Assembly: GCF_963678635.1 (NCBI RefSeq)
Contig: NC_087062.1
Location: 26,314,833 to 26,378,832 of the forward strand
Length of the DNA: 64,000 nt
Direction of reading: 5' to 3'
Source: Symsagittifera roscoffensis
Taxonomy: Eukaryota > Xenacoelomorpha > Acoela > Convolutidae
Part shown: piece after piece, positions 53,159 through 62,558 of the stretch
Layout: each line of letters opens with the position of its first letter
Position numbering within the stretch: position 1 is the first letter of the stretch
Translations under genes and position numbers: made by a program
Notes under the pieces: generated by a model
What the model was told of the DNA's origin: nothing
What the model saw: the letters and a program-made list of their open reading frames with translations, nothing else
Databases searched by the model: none

Positions 53159-54635
53159 CTCTTACCATACGAGAGTGTCGCGTTCGGAACTCTCAGAAAT
53201 CCTAGCAGGCAAATCAAAGTTTATAAAAAATTTTCTTGAATTACTGATCGTCCTTTTCTTCCTAAATCGACCGTTACTTCGTTTGGAGGGCTCGCATGTG
53301 CTTTTTGGCGGAATGTCACATACTCCCCAAACAGCCCAGTGAAATTGTAAATTATAATTCTTCTTGAACTTTTAATTTTTCCTTGTTTTTGCAACAATAG
53401 TGATCCAGTGCCCATTAGTAAAAAAAACAAAAGTTCGAGGTTAATTTTCATGGAATCGCTTGCTAAGTTCTTAAGCCTTATAGTAGAAGGTGAAGTACCC
53501 AAACCGTTACGATCTGTCTTTTTTGGAGCAATTTCTTGAATTCGCTTAATGAGCATGTAAACTTAATAGAAGGTAAAGGACCCAAACCGTTAAGATCTCT
53601 CTCTTTTGGAGCAAAACTAATCACCCTCATAAAGTATATGGAGGCTTGCTACCAATTGCCATGGGCAACAAGCACAGACACATCGCGTCTTGCATAGGAT
53701 GCAAATCTTGCTGAGCAACAAAATTCAGGTAGGGTGTAGCACTAAGCGAGTAGCTGTTGTTGCTGCATACTCATTGAGAAATTTGATAGAACGTGATGAC
53801 AACCCGAAGAGCTCAGTCTTACTGAAAATTGTAATGTATTTGTTTCGCTTAACAAATTTTTTCGTTCTGCCTGGAGTTGTACAAATATACTCATTGCGGC
53901 TGCAGTAAACCGTGTTGCCTTTTTTAGTGAAAATCCATTAATATGTCAGATCACGCAACACCAAGAGGACATCAAGGCTAGAGCGTTTTTTGCTACAACA
54001 TTACGACTCTAGTAAAAAGCTTAATTCCGAAACAAAAGTTTGGTGTTCACATGATGAAAAATTAGCTGAAAACTATGAGATAGTGCTTTTAGACCTGAAA
54101 TTTTACTGAAATTGGGTAAAAAACTATGGATTAAGCCTGAAAACTGACAATTGAAAATCATGATCACAATACAATACAATCATGGGTCAATTTCAAAAAG
54201 GATGCCCAGAAAAATCAAATACATGGGTAATTTTATAACCTTGGGCTCCCCTATGGGTGAATTTTGTCGTAAAGATTTGGTTGCCAATTTCAACAGTTTT
54301 TGCGTGCAAGTAATTGTTTTTCGCAAAGTGATTTTTTGCTAAAATTCTACCAATTTGTGAAAAACTCTCAATATAAGGTAGCAAATGTAAAAAAGACTGA
54401 TGTCAACTTTTGCATGCAGTTTTCCCGGCAGCCACAGACGGCTTGGGTGTTTCTTCCGCCCCCCTACTAGCTTCATTAGCATTCCAAAAAAACCGCTGGC
54501 ATGGAAAAATAAGCTTCCCAAATTTCGAGAAAAAAGTTGCTGGGATAATTAGTTAACCTTTCAAAGACCCAAGAAAAAAATTGTTGAGATGATAACGAGT
54601 TCCAATTGTTGTGATAAATTTTTAGCCTAATTGTT
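53159..54635. other. Right flank of the LTR element, no clear gene
   Basis: A minus-strand frame 53451-53221 (76 codons) begins with a signal-peptide-like stretch (MKINLELLFFLLMGTG) but has no recognisable continuation; treat it as doubtful. An imperfect ~83-bp tandem duplication (CCCAAACCGTTA..GATCT motif) lies at about 53478-53615. The remainder is AT-rich with nothing recognisable. Confidence 0.4.
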
Positions 54636-54665
54636 GTGATAAACTTATTAAATAGTTTCAGACCA

Positions 54666-56816
54666 ATGGTACGTACGCGGAGCCGCCGTGGTGGCCCCGA
54701 TAATCATTCGACTGATACTAGTGACACAACGTCTGCCTTCTGTGCCAAGGAAGGCTGCTCACGACCATCAGGTGACGTGGGCTGGATACAATGCGACAAC
54801 TGTGACACATGGTTACACAGTGATTGTGTTGGAGTGAGCAAAGAAGCAGCCCCCAACATCGATTTCATATGTGACAACTGCAAAACTGAACTCAACCGAA
54901 GCCGCAGACAAATATGCCCTGACTGCAACCGACTCGTCACGGTAAAGGCAAACAAGCAGTTCCACACACATGGTCCCATAAACAACCGATGTCCAGGCAC
55001 CGGAAAGAACACTACTCGCGATACAGACAAACGACATGAGTTAGATTTTGAAAACTTTCAAACAACTGATTTTTTTGATTTGTTAACTAAGTTTCAATGT
55101 CCTACTGTTAAATTTGTCCCTAATTTCGCACGTGTTATTTTTGCCTCCACGTTTGCTGAATGCATCAAAGAGGTGGTTACTAACCCGGAAATCAATGAAG
55201 CATGGGGTCGCTATCTGATCATGCCCTCTTGCTGCCTCCGCAAACCTACACGCGCAAGTAAAAAGGTCAGAGCCTGACTTGGAAGCACCATACAGCAACA
55301 GATAAATGCTTTCAACAGGGGTGAGTACACTTTGCCTTCTGCAGTCTCGCAGAAACCAGCAAGCTTTGGGACCAACGACAACTCCAAACTGATTGCTGCC
55401 AAACTTGACGAAGGAGATATCAAGGGAGCTGTCAGGTTGGCAGCCAGCGACGATTTTTTTTTGCCACCGACTCTTCAGAACAAAACACTGCTCGATGCGA
55501 AACACCCTCCTGCACCCGCAGACAAAGTTACACCCCCATCTAACGACTGTGTTCAACTTCAAGTTAGTCAGTCTGAAGTCAGGAGAGCAGTCATGTCTTT
55601 TAACGCAGGTAGTGCTGGTGGACCGATGGGCGTCAGACCACAACACGTGAAAGACGCACATTCACCACCTGCATTCGAAGCTGGCAACAACCTGCTCTCG
55701 CATCTGACAGACTACACAAATTTTTTGTTGACAGGCAACATCCCTGCGTTCATCAAGCCTGTCGTCTCCAGTGTTACACTCATCTCTTTGGCCAAGAAAT
55801 GTGGAGGAACGCGCCCGATCGAGATTGGAGACACTTTGCAAAGACTCACTTCCAAATGCATTTCACGGCGCATGCTGGAAAAATTCAAAGATTTTTTTTG
55901 GCCTTTTCACCTAGTAGCTGGTGTTAAATACGGGAGTGAGGCGGCGGCCCATGTAGCGCGCGATATCATTGAATGCGCAGAACGTGATCAAGCCTTTGTC
56001 AAAATTGACTTTGCCAACGCCTTCAACTGTGTAACACGTGATGTCATTTTGAAAGCCATCAATGAACACGCCCCGGAGATCCTTAGCTTTGTGAAACTCT
56101 GCTACGAAGACAGCAGTTTCTTGATATATGGTGCCTTCACCATCAAATCAACAGAAGGGTTTCAGCAAGGCGATCCCTTGGCTACCTTTTGCTTTTGTCC
56201 TGTCTTACATCCTGCTTTGCAGAACCTCTTGAGCAAGATGAAAACTGGATACCTGGATGACGTTGCTTTTGCTGATGAATGGCGCACCACTCTCCATGAT
56301 CTTCTGAGTATCAAACAAGCATGTGAGAAACTTGGTCTTCTTATGAATGAGAAGAAGTGCGAGGTGACAGCTTTTGGGAGCAGTAAAAAGGAGATAGAAA
56401 GAGCTTTTCGTGAGTCATTTCCCACCATTCAATGCGTTGATGCCGAAGACACCACACTTCTTGGGGCTGGTCTAGGCACTAGGTCGATTCGAGCAGAGTT
56501 AGTGGACAAACTTGCGAAACTCAAGACACTCCTGCAGCGAACAGCTTCTTTACCATGTCAAACCGCTTTCTTTCTCATTAAAAATTGTTTCTTTGTCCCT
56601 AAACTTATGTATGTCCTCCGCGATAGTCCTGCCCTTAAACACACAGATTTACTCGACGAAATCGACACACTTGTATGCCTTGAACTTGAGAGAATCTTCA
56701 ACTGCATCATTTCCGATGTCTCTTTCAGTCAAATTTGCTTGCCCACGAAACAAGGAGGGTTTGGTCTTTCAAAAACCAGCACTCTCAGCTGTTGTTTTGC
56801 AGAATTTAGAATATAA
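54666..56816 (+). pseudogene. PHD-finger plus reverse-transcriptase retroelement ORF, one in-frame TGA
   Basis: From the ATG at 54666 a single frame runs to TAA at 56816, interrupted only by TGA at 55275-55277. Residues ~22-75 form a PHD-type finger (FCAKEGC, CDNCDTWLHSDC, CDNC). A second Cys/His cluster follows (CPDCNRL..CPG). Downstream is an RT domain with GGPMGVRPQHVKD, GGTRPIEIGDTLQRLTSKC, VKIDFANAFNCV, FQQGDPLATF and the catalytic YLDDVAFAD. There is no APE endonuclease. PHD fingers bind histone tails or RNA, so this one may guide targeting. The coding sequence continues in-frame for about 60 codons past the TAA at 56816, a sign of decay. The family is a metazoan non-LTR-like RT that I cannot name. 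Confidence 0.75.
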
Positions 56817-57224
56817 CCGACTGTACTTGATAAGATAGCTACCCAAATTGTTGTTTCTTCACATGTTGTGGATAACATAATTCGAACGATTGCACATACT
56901 AGCATCAAAACTATAACAAAAAAATGGCACAAAAAACTAAAAGGGATTGATTACATGTACGTCCAAACATTTTCCATGATTTTCTTCCTCAAAAACAAAA
57001 TTTTCTAAGTTTACGGGCTTCTCACATTGATCGATCATCTTAACTCTAAAAATAAATTTGACAATGAAATTTACTTAAAGTTTGAAAATGGTAGTACATT
57101 AAAATTAATATATTTTACAATATGTTAAAAAACATCGAGTCCATGTTGCGTATGCAAATGCTTTTCTTTCTGCACAGCGAAGAGTTTTTGCATGACGAAA
57201 TGCTTAGTTGTTACACCTCCAATC
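56817..57224. other. 3' tail of the PHD-RT element and AT-rich spacer
   Basis: The first ~190 bases remain open in the PHD-RT frame after its TAA (VLDKIATQIVVSSHVVDN), so they are probably its decayed C-terminus. The rest shows no gene. Confidence 0.4.
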
Positions 57225-57629
57225 TTATTCTTCATCTTTGAATATCACAAACTGAACTTTAGGGCAAGCGCAGTCATCCAAACTAATAATCTTTGTTTCC
57301 AAAAATTCTGACAGAATCTTAAATTTTTCATAAACTTTTGCAAAAACTTCCGTTTCTGTGGCTTCTAGATTTTTCAATATTTTTTCAAGTTCAGTATATT
57401 TTTCGTAACCACTGCTCCAATTCATTCCATAAGATGCTGATCATCAAAAAGATTGGGATGTTGGTTTGAAGTTTTTGGGAGGAAGAAAGGAATATCCTAC
57501 AGTGTGTCCATCCTTATAAACGCCTAACTTTTTCACTGTATTGTTTTCAATACATTCATTATCCAAAACAACCAGACTCATTCTGTTAACTGTTTTCTCT
57601 GGAACTTTTTTGTTTAAAATGATTAACAA
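57225..57629 (-). pseudogene. Broken ORF pair, possibly a nuclease-like protein of a Maverick-type element
   Basis: Two adjacent minus-strand frames, 57629-57444 and 57425-57225, appear to be one protein split by a small lesion near 57430-57450. The first contains VVLDNECIENNTVKKLGVYK followed by GYSFLPPKNFKP. The second contains NWSSGYEKYTELEKIL and ends with CPKVQFVIF. The D-x-E in LDNEC could be the first motif of a DEDD exonuclease. I recall similar proteins in Maverick-rich animal genomes, but the assignment is tentative. Confidence 0.4.
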
Positions 57630-57662
57630 TACAACGATGCATATACTGATGCAGCAAATATT

Positions 57663-58019
57663 TTAACAGAAAAATAATCCAGTCACGTGACCAAGAAAGC
57701 ATGAACTGGAGAGACTAGGTGCAACATAACAATACCCAGGTCCTTTTTTTGGTGTAGATTTCACACAACCAGCAGAGTCAAGTAGAATTGCATCTAGTCT
57801 AAAAATTTGAGAGTTTGCAAAAAAGTAATCCATACAAGAATTTTCGTATCCAATTAGTCCTCTAAAAGGATATTTTTGGTCAATTTCTTTTAAATTTATT
57901 TCCGGGTCCAAAACAATAAAGGTACAAAGAAATAACTTTTTTCTTTTTGTATTTGATGAGAAATCTTGCTTAATAATCTCAAAAATTCTTAAAATTTCAT
58001 TGAATTTGTGTACAATCAT
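57663..58019 (-). CDS. Unrecognised 118-aa ORF
   Basis: ATG at 58019. Contains IDQKYPFRGLIGYENSCMDY and a Cys-containing C-terminus (GYCYVAPSLSSSCFLGHV). I recognise no domain. It lies just upstream, on the same strand, of the broken ORF pair at 57225-57629 and may belong to the same element. Confidence 0.35.
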   Translation of the reverse strand: MIVHKFNEILRIFEIIKQDFSSNTKRKKLFLCTFIVLDPEINLKEIDQKYPFRGLIGYENSCMDYFFANSQIFRLDAILLDSAGCVKSTPKKGPGYCYVAPSLSSSCFLGHVTGLFFC

Positions 58020-58514
58020 TTTCTACGGTGCATTCGTCAATAATAATGCTAGATTTTTTGAAGGTCTCTACATCTTCTAGTAATGAAGGAAGCATATCGA
58101 GTAATTTATCATATTCTTATCTTTGTAGTTGTAAAGATTGATTATGTTTTCAATGATTTCCATTTCTACGATATTCTACAAGTTCTTTTTTTTGGTATCA
58201 GTACGGTATCCTTTGTAAATGTTTCTTCTACCATTATGCAGAGTCAACTCAAAATGAGATATTTACGAGTCTACGTCTAAATTCTGCAAGTTTGGTAAAT
58301 TTTGAGATTCTATAAATATTAGTGAAATTTTTTTGGGACTTTTCTTCAAGAACAATATGAAAAAGTCCCAATTTATTGAAATTTACTGATTTTAAGATTA
58401 AATTTTTTGAAAAACCAAAATTCCAACTCATACTGTTCAACACCAATACTAAATGAAAAATGATTTTGAGGATAAATGATTAAATTACAAGACAAAAAAC
58501 ATAAATAACACAAT
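58020..58514. other. AT-rich stretch without a supported gene
   Basis: Only short open frames of AT-rich composition are present. I see nothing recognisable. Confidence 0.4.
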
Positions 58515-58730
58515 TTATTGTTTATTAAAGTTCTCAACAGACATGAAATCTCCTAAAATTTGGGACAGTTCTTTGAATTTGTTCAAAGTATAGTTGACAT
58601 AGGCAACTTGTTTCATTGCTTCATTTTTTTCTCTTTTGCGGTGAACAGTCGAATCTGAATGTAGGGAGGTTTTGCTAACATTGTACTTCTTGATCGGGAC
58701 ACAAAGTTGTCTTCTATTGTAAGTTGCCAT
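58515..58730 (-). CDS. 71-aa hypothetical ORF
   Basis: ATG at 58730 (MATYNRRQLCVPIKKYNVSK). Basic N-terminus and a helical C-terminal half (LNKFKELSQILGDFM). No family recognised. It lies among minus-strand ORFs of the presumed Maverick-type region. Confidence 0.3.
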   Translation of the reverse strand: MATYNRRQLCVPIKKYNVSKTSLHSDSTVHRKREKNEAMKQVAYVNYTLNKFKELSQILGDFMSVENFNKQ

Positions 58731-58760
58731 TTTATACACTTTAGTGCAGTTGGCAAGCTC

Positions 58761-59061
58761 CTAATTCATAGTTGACTCCTTGTCAGAAGTGAGTTCCAAT
58801 ATAGGATCGAGTCCAAGGTTTTCAGCATCGTGAATAACAGTATTTCTAATTGCCGAGATTTCTTCTCGTTCTTTTTCACCAAGATAGACTTGCTGTTTTT
58901 TTTTCGTGTTGTTCTAACTCATTTTTCTTGAATAGTTGAAAGCAAGATTCAAAATAAATTTTCCCCTTGTAGGATTTTTGGGACCAAGCGAATCTCCCAA
59001 TTCCTGTTTGATTTTTTGAGAGTTCAATATAATTGGTACTAGTATCTTTTCTTGAGTACAT
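58761..59061 (-). pseudogene. ~100-codon ORF split by a frameshift in an A9 run
   Basis: The first frame (59061 down) contains IGRFAWSQKSYKGKIYFESC. The second frame, entered at the A9 run at 58904-58896, continues to TAG at 58761 with sensible charged sequence (LGEKEREEISAIRNT). A one-base error in the homopolymer would fully explain the break. The function is unknown. Confidence 0.4.
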
Positions 59062-59613
59062 TTTTCAAAAGGAGAACAGACTGATCAGATGAAGAGAAAG
59101 GAGAGAAATTATTTTGAGATTAAATGAAATTCGAAGTAAACAATATGAGTCATTCAATTAACCATAAAAGGAAATAGAACTATGATTGAAAATTTTGAGT
59201 GAAATTTCCAAATAACGAATTGTGTAGGTATTATTTATACTATATCAATCCACAATTCTCAGCAAAAAAATCCTTGTTCCAGATGGCTGCTGCTATGGGT
59301 CAAGCTCTTCCCAGCTTTTATTCAGATTTTTGTATACAAAAAACATATAGTAACCAATATTTTTTGTGTCTCTACCCACAATTCTTTCTGTTCTTTGGAA
59401 AATTCTAAATTTCTCATACTTCTGATTGGTTCATCTTTCAATCAAATTTTACAACGATTAGGTAATTTTCATATCACATACCAAATTATCAATTGTCTTT
59501 ACACTCTGTACAAATACAGATTTTATTCGAAAGTTATTTCATCAACTGGCGAAGTTTTCAATCAACTTGATCGCGCTGTTCATCACAATTTGTAAAGGAA
59601 AGGAGCATAAAAA
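59062..59613. other. AT-rich stretch between divergent small ORFs
   Basis: Short plus-strand frames (59199-59408, 59395-59595) show no recognisable features and may be chance. This stretch probably holds promoters for the flanking small ORFs. Confidence 0.3.
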
Positions 59614-59956
59614 ATGCCATGTGTTGCAAAGAAAAGATTGTTACGGAAAAAATTCAAACGTCACTATTTATGTTCTAACCAGAAACTAGCTTCCACACAA
59701 ACTATTGGTTCAGCTTTTCTAGAAAGAGTTCGTAAAAAACAAAAAATCAAATTATGCACTTGATTTGTTAAAACTAATTGACTGTTTTATTGATGGTTAT
59801 GGGTTTGAAAAAAGTGATCGTGTCAATTTTTCAATGAAAATTTTTGATGATCCAATTATTTTTTCTCACATGCTTACGAAATTACCAAAAATCTCGAAGA
59901 AGAAAAAAAAACTCATCGTTGTCAGAAAATTTGCAAAGAATTTTTCAAACGTGTAA
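59614..59956 (+). pseudogene. ~115-codon basic ORF with a one-base frameshift
   Basis: ATG at 59614 (MPCVAKKRLLRKKFKRHYLC) runs 50 codons to TGA at 59764. A shifted frame overlapping it continues to 59956 with a Lys-rich end (KISKKKKKLIVVRKFAKNF). The frames overlap at an A-rich stretch near 59740. It may be a small basic DNA-binding protein of a virus-like element. Not recognised. Confidence 0.35.
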
Positions 59957-59999
59957 GAAAGATGTAATATTTCTTTTGATTTTGAAGAAGTTGCAAAAA

Positions 60000-60460
60000 A
60001 TGTTTCAATTTTCGTAACAAGTTGTAAAAATTATTCAATTTTTTTGACAAAATGCAAAAAGTGTATTAACTTTTTTGACAAAATGCGAAAAATGTTTCAT
60101 TTTTTTTGACAAGACGCGAAAAGTGTTTCACTTTTTTAACACGATGCAAAAAAATTTTATTTTTTTCCTACCTTTTTGAAAAAAGGTTTCACTTTTTTCA
60201 ACAAAATGCGAAAAGTGTTTTACTTTTTTCGATAAAATGCAAAAAGTGTTTCAATTTTTTTTTGACAAGACGCGAAAAGTGTTTCACTTTTTTAACAAGA
60301 TGCGAAAAATTTTTACTTTTTTCCTACAAATGCAAAAAGTGTTTCACTTTTTTCGACAAAATGCGAAAAGTTTTTTACTTTTTTCGATAAAATGCGAAAA
60401 GAGTTTCAATTTTTTCTACAAAGTGCTAAACGTGTGTGAGTTTTTTGACAAGATGCAAAA
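60000..60460. repeat. ~33-39-bp minisatellite
   Basis: About a dozen imperfect tandem copies of a unit built from GACAAAATGCGAAAAGTGT followed by a T-run (TTTCACTTTTTT). The long frames across it are only translated repeat (CFTFLTRCKK-type residues) and are not genes. Confidence 0.85.
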
Positions 60461-60840
60461 ACCATTAGGTAATTTTTTACTGGTGTACATTTTTTCTAGT
60501 GTTTTTCCTAATATGTGTGCAAAAATTAATCAACTTTTTAACATGTGTGCGAGTTTGGAGCAATAAATTAAGTTCTAATTGCTTTTCAATGGTTCACCCT
60601 GAACCTCTCATCTATTCTCATAATTGAAATGAAATTGAAGAAATAAATTAATTAAAAAGAACAAAATAATACCAAACAACATTAATTTACAAAAACAACT
60701 AATCAAAGAGCTGTCGAGCAGAAGAAGAGTTCTGGAGGTAGGTTCTCTATAGAACGCAGAGCTGGACAAGGTTCCATCATTGCTGGTGGTTGTTGTGAAG
60801 AGTTATTTGAGGCGTCATTGTTTCTGAGTAGCCCTCATCT

Positions 60841-61200
60841 TCATCTATTGTGATGGGGTTTTTCGGCTGATCCTGCTTCCTCCCACGGAAAGGGGAAGAC
60901 GTCGACTGGTTGAGATACAAATCGTGAGTCTGAAATCTCGGGGTAGTTCATTCCCACATGATCAGAAATTTCCTCCATCATTTGCATTGTTCCAAGTTGG
61001 TTCTCTGTGATGGGAACTTGCATCATATGATGTTCAATGAAGTCCCTTCGCATCACTTCAACCATATGCCAGGATTGGATTGGGATGTCCATTAGTGCCA
61101 GAAAAACTCCAGAGACTGTTTCTCGCACTTGAACTTGTACTAGATTAGGCAAAAATGCTACAGAGTACATGAGATTGCTGTTTTGCACCGAGAAGATCAT
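60841..61200 (-). CDS. 119-aa hypothetical ORF
   Basis: ATG at 61200 (MIFSVQNSNLMYSVAFLPNL), stop TGA at 60841. The sequence is balanced and protein-like, with a hydrophobic N-terminal half, a Met-rich middle and an acidic/Pro C-terminus (FPFPWEEAGSAEKP). GC content is higher than in the surroundings, which supports real coding. No family recognised. Its upstream side faces the CCAAT-box array at 61380-61565. Confidence 0.5.
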   Translation of the reverse strand: MIFSVQNSNLMYSVAFLPNLVQVQVRETVSGVFLALMDIPIQSWHMVEVMRRDFIEHHMMQVPITENQLGTMQMMEEISDHVGMNYPEISDSRFVSQPVDVFPFPWEEAGSAEKPHHNR

Positions 61201-61377
61201 TTTGAGCAAAAAAACTGAGTTAAAAAGTAAAAACCGGAAAGAGCTGAGAGAGGGGTAGCTGACGGAAGATAAGTTGAAATTAAGGTATTTAGAGCTGAAA
61301 GAGGAGGTAGTTGACGGTAGTTAAGTTGAAAATTAAATGATTTTTAGTTAGGAGTTACCTTCAACTCGAATGTGTGG

Positions 61378-61565
61378 GTTTGACCAATCAGAATTGATTT
61401 TCCATGTTTGGATTGTAGTCGTGTCTAATCAGATTTCAGCTTCCTTTTATGGTATTCTTGGATAAAAGTCGTGTCCAATCGGAAACAAAGCTCCATTTTG
61501 GGTATTGTCGTTTCCAATCACAAAAATGTTCAATTATGTTCTAGTTGTCGTATCCAATCAGAAGA
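61378..61565. promoter_or_regulatory. Array of CCAAT-like boxes spaced ~41-45 bp
   Basis: CCAATCAGA-like motifs lie at about 61382, 61427 (TCTAATCAG), 61472, 61515 and 61556, embedded in imperfect repeats containing GTCGTGTCCAATC. They sit upstream of the divergent 60841-61200 ORF. CCAAT boxes typically bind NF-Y. Confidence 0.45.
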
Positions 61566-62558
61566 CCCCTTTAAGGACTTAAATCTTTCAAATAATACAC
61601 AAAAGCAATTGTGTAAAAATATACACAAAAGCAATTGCAAAAATAAATGACCAAAAGTTGTTTGCATTAATTAAGAAATAAATAAGAAATATTGCTGATA
61701 TAAGTAACAAAAGAAAGAAAATTAATAAAAGTAACATCTCTGCAATTTTTTTCATCAATTTAATTAAATTTTTTGTATGTAATTAATGAGAAATTGCTGA
61801 TTTTTGAGTAGATAGTCAAGTTCTTTAATTTTTATGTAAATTTGGTAGGATAACTCAAAATTGACGATTTTTAACGCAAAGCTCTGGAAAACTGATTCCA
61901 AACCGAATCAAGCAGCATTATAAACTTTGAAAATCCTGAAAGAAATGAAGGAATAAAGAACTTTGCTGAGGAGTTTTTACAAGTTTGGGTATTGGATAAG
62001 GGATAAAACGAGTTTTGAAATATTATCGTACGACTGTTTGATTAATTTCAAATTCTCGAGAATGAAAATTTCTTTCCTTGTGAGGTGAAGTTCAGCCGTA
62101 AGTTTAAAATTTGATACGCAATATGTGAATCAAAAGTAAACTCTTTGATTGAGTAAGTTTTTCTGAAGAGACCTTTACTTAATCGGATAATTCTATTTTG
62201 TACAATTAAGACGTCCAAAAAATTATGAAAAAAGTAAGAGTCATCATCAATAAAAAAAATAAATTGGAATTTTTTCCTTTTTCCTGTAAAGCAACTCGAG
62301 GAAGCTCAAATGTTTTTTGATAGACATTTTTCAAATAATGATTAAGGTTTGGCAAAAATAATAAACAGTTCATTTTTAGAAAATGCTGGATTCTGATTGG
62401 TTGATTTCCAACAAACGCTGTTATTAAAAGAATACTCATTTCTGATTGGTTGGTTTTTTCCAAGATAAATTAAATAAAACTCATTTCATTCTGATTTTCT
62501 TCTTTTACGTTTTGAAATTTTTCAACAATTCAAAGTAAGTATAAATAAACTAATATTT
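61566..62558. other. Intergenic region upstream of the DNA polymerase B ORF
   Basis: AT-rich, no supported gene. Two TCTGATTGG motifs (inverted CCAAT) lie at about 62393 and 62433, some 120-165 bases upstream of the plus-strand polymerase ORF, and are likely promoter elements. Confidence 0.4.

Noticed and set aside
55083-55661. Minus-strand 192-codon ORF
   Set aside because: It is antisense to the PHD-RT frame, which carries clear RT motifs.
60106-60566. Two overlapping Phe/Lys-rich ORFs
   Set aside because: They are translations of the minisatellite, with the same peptide repeated in different frames.
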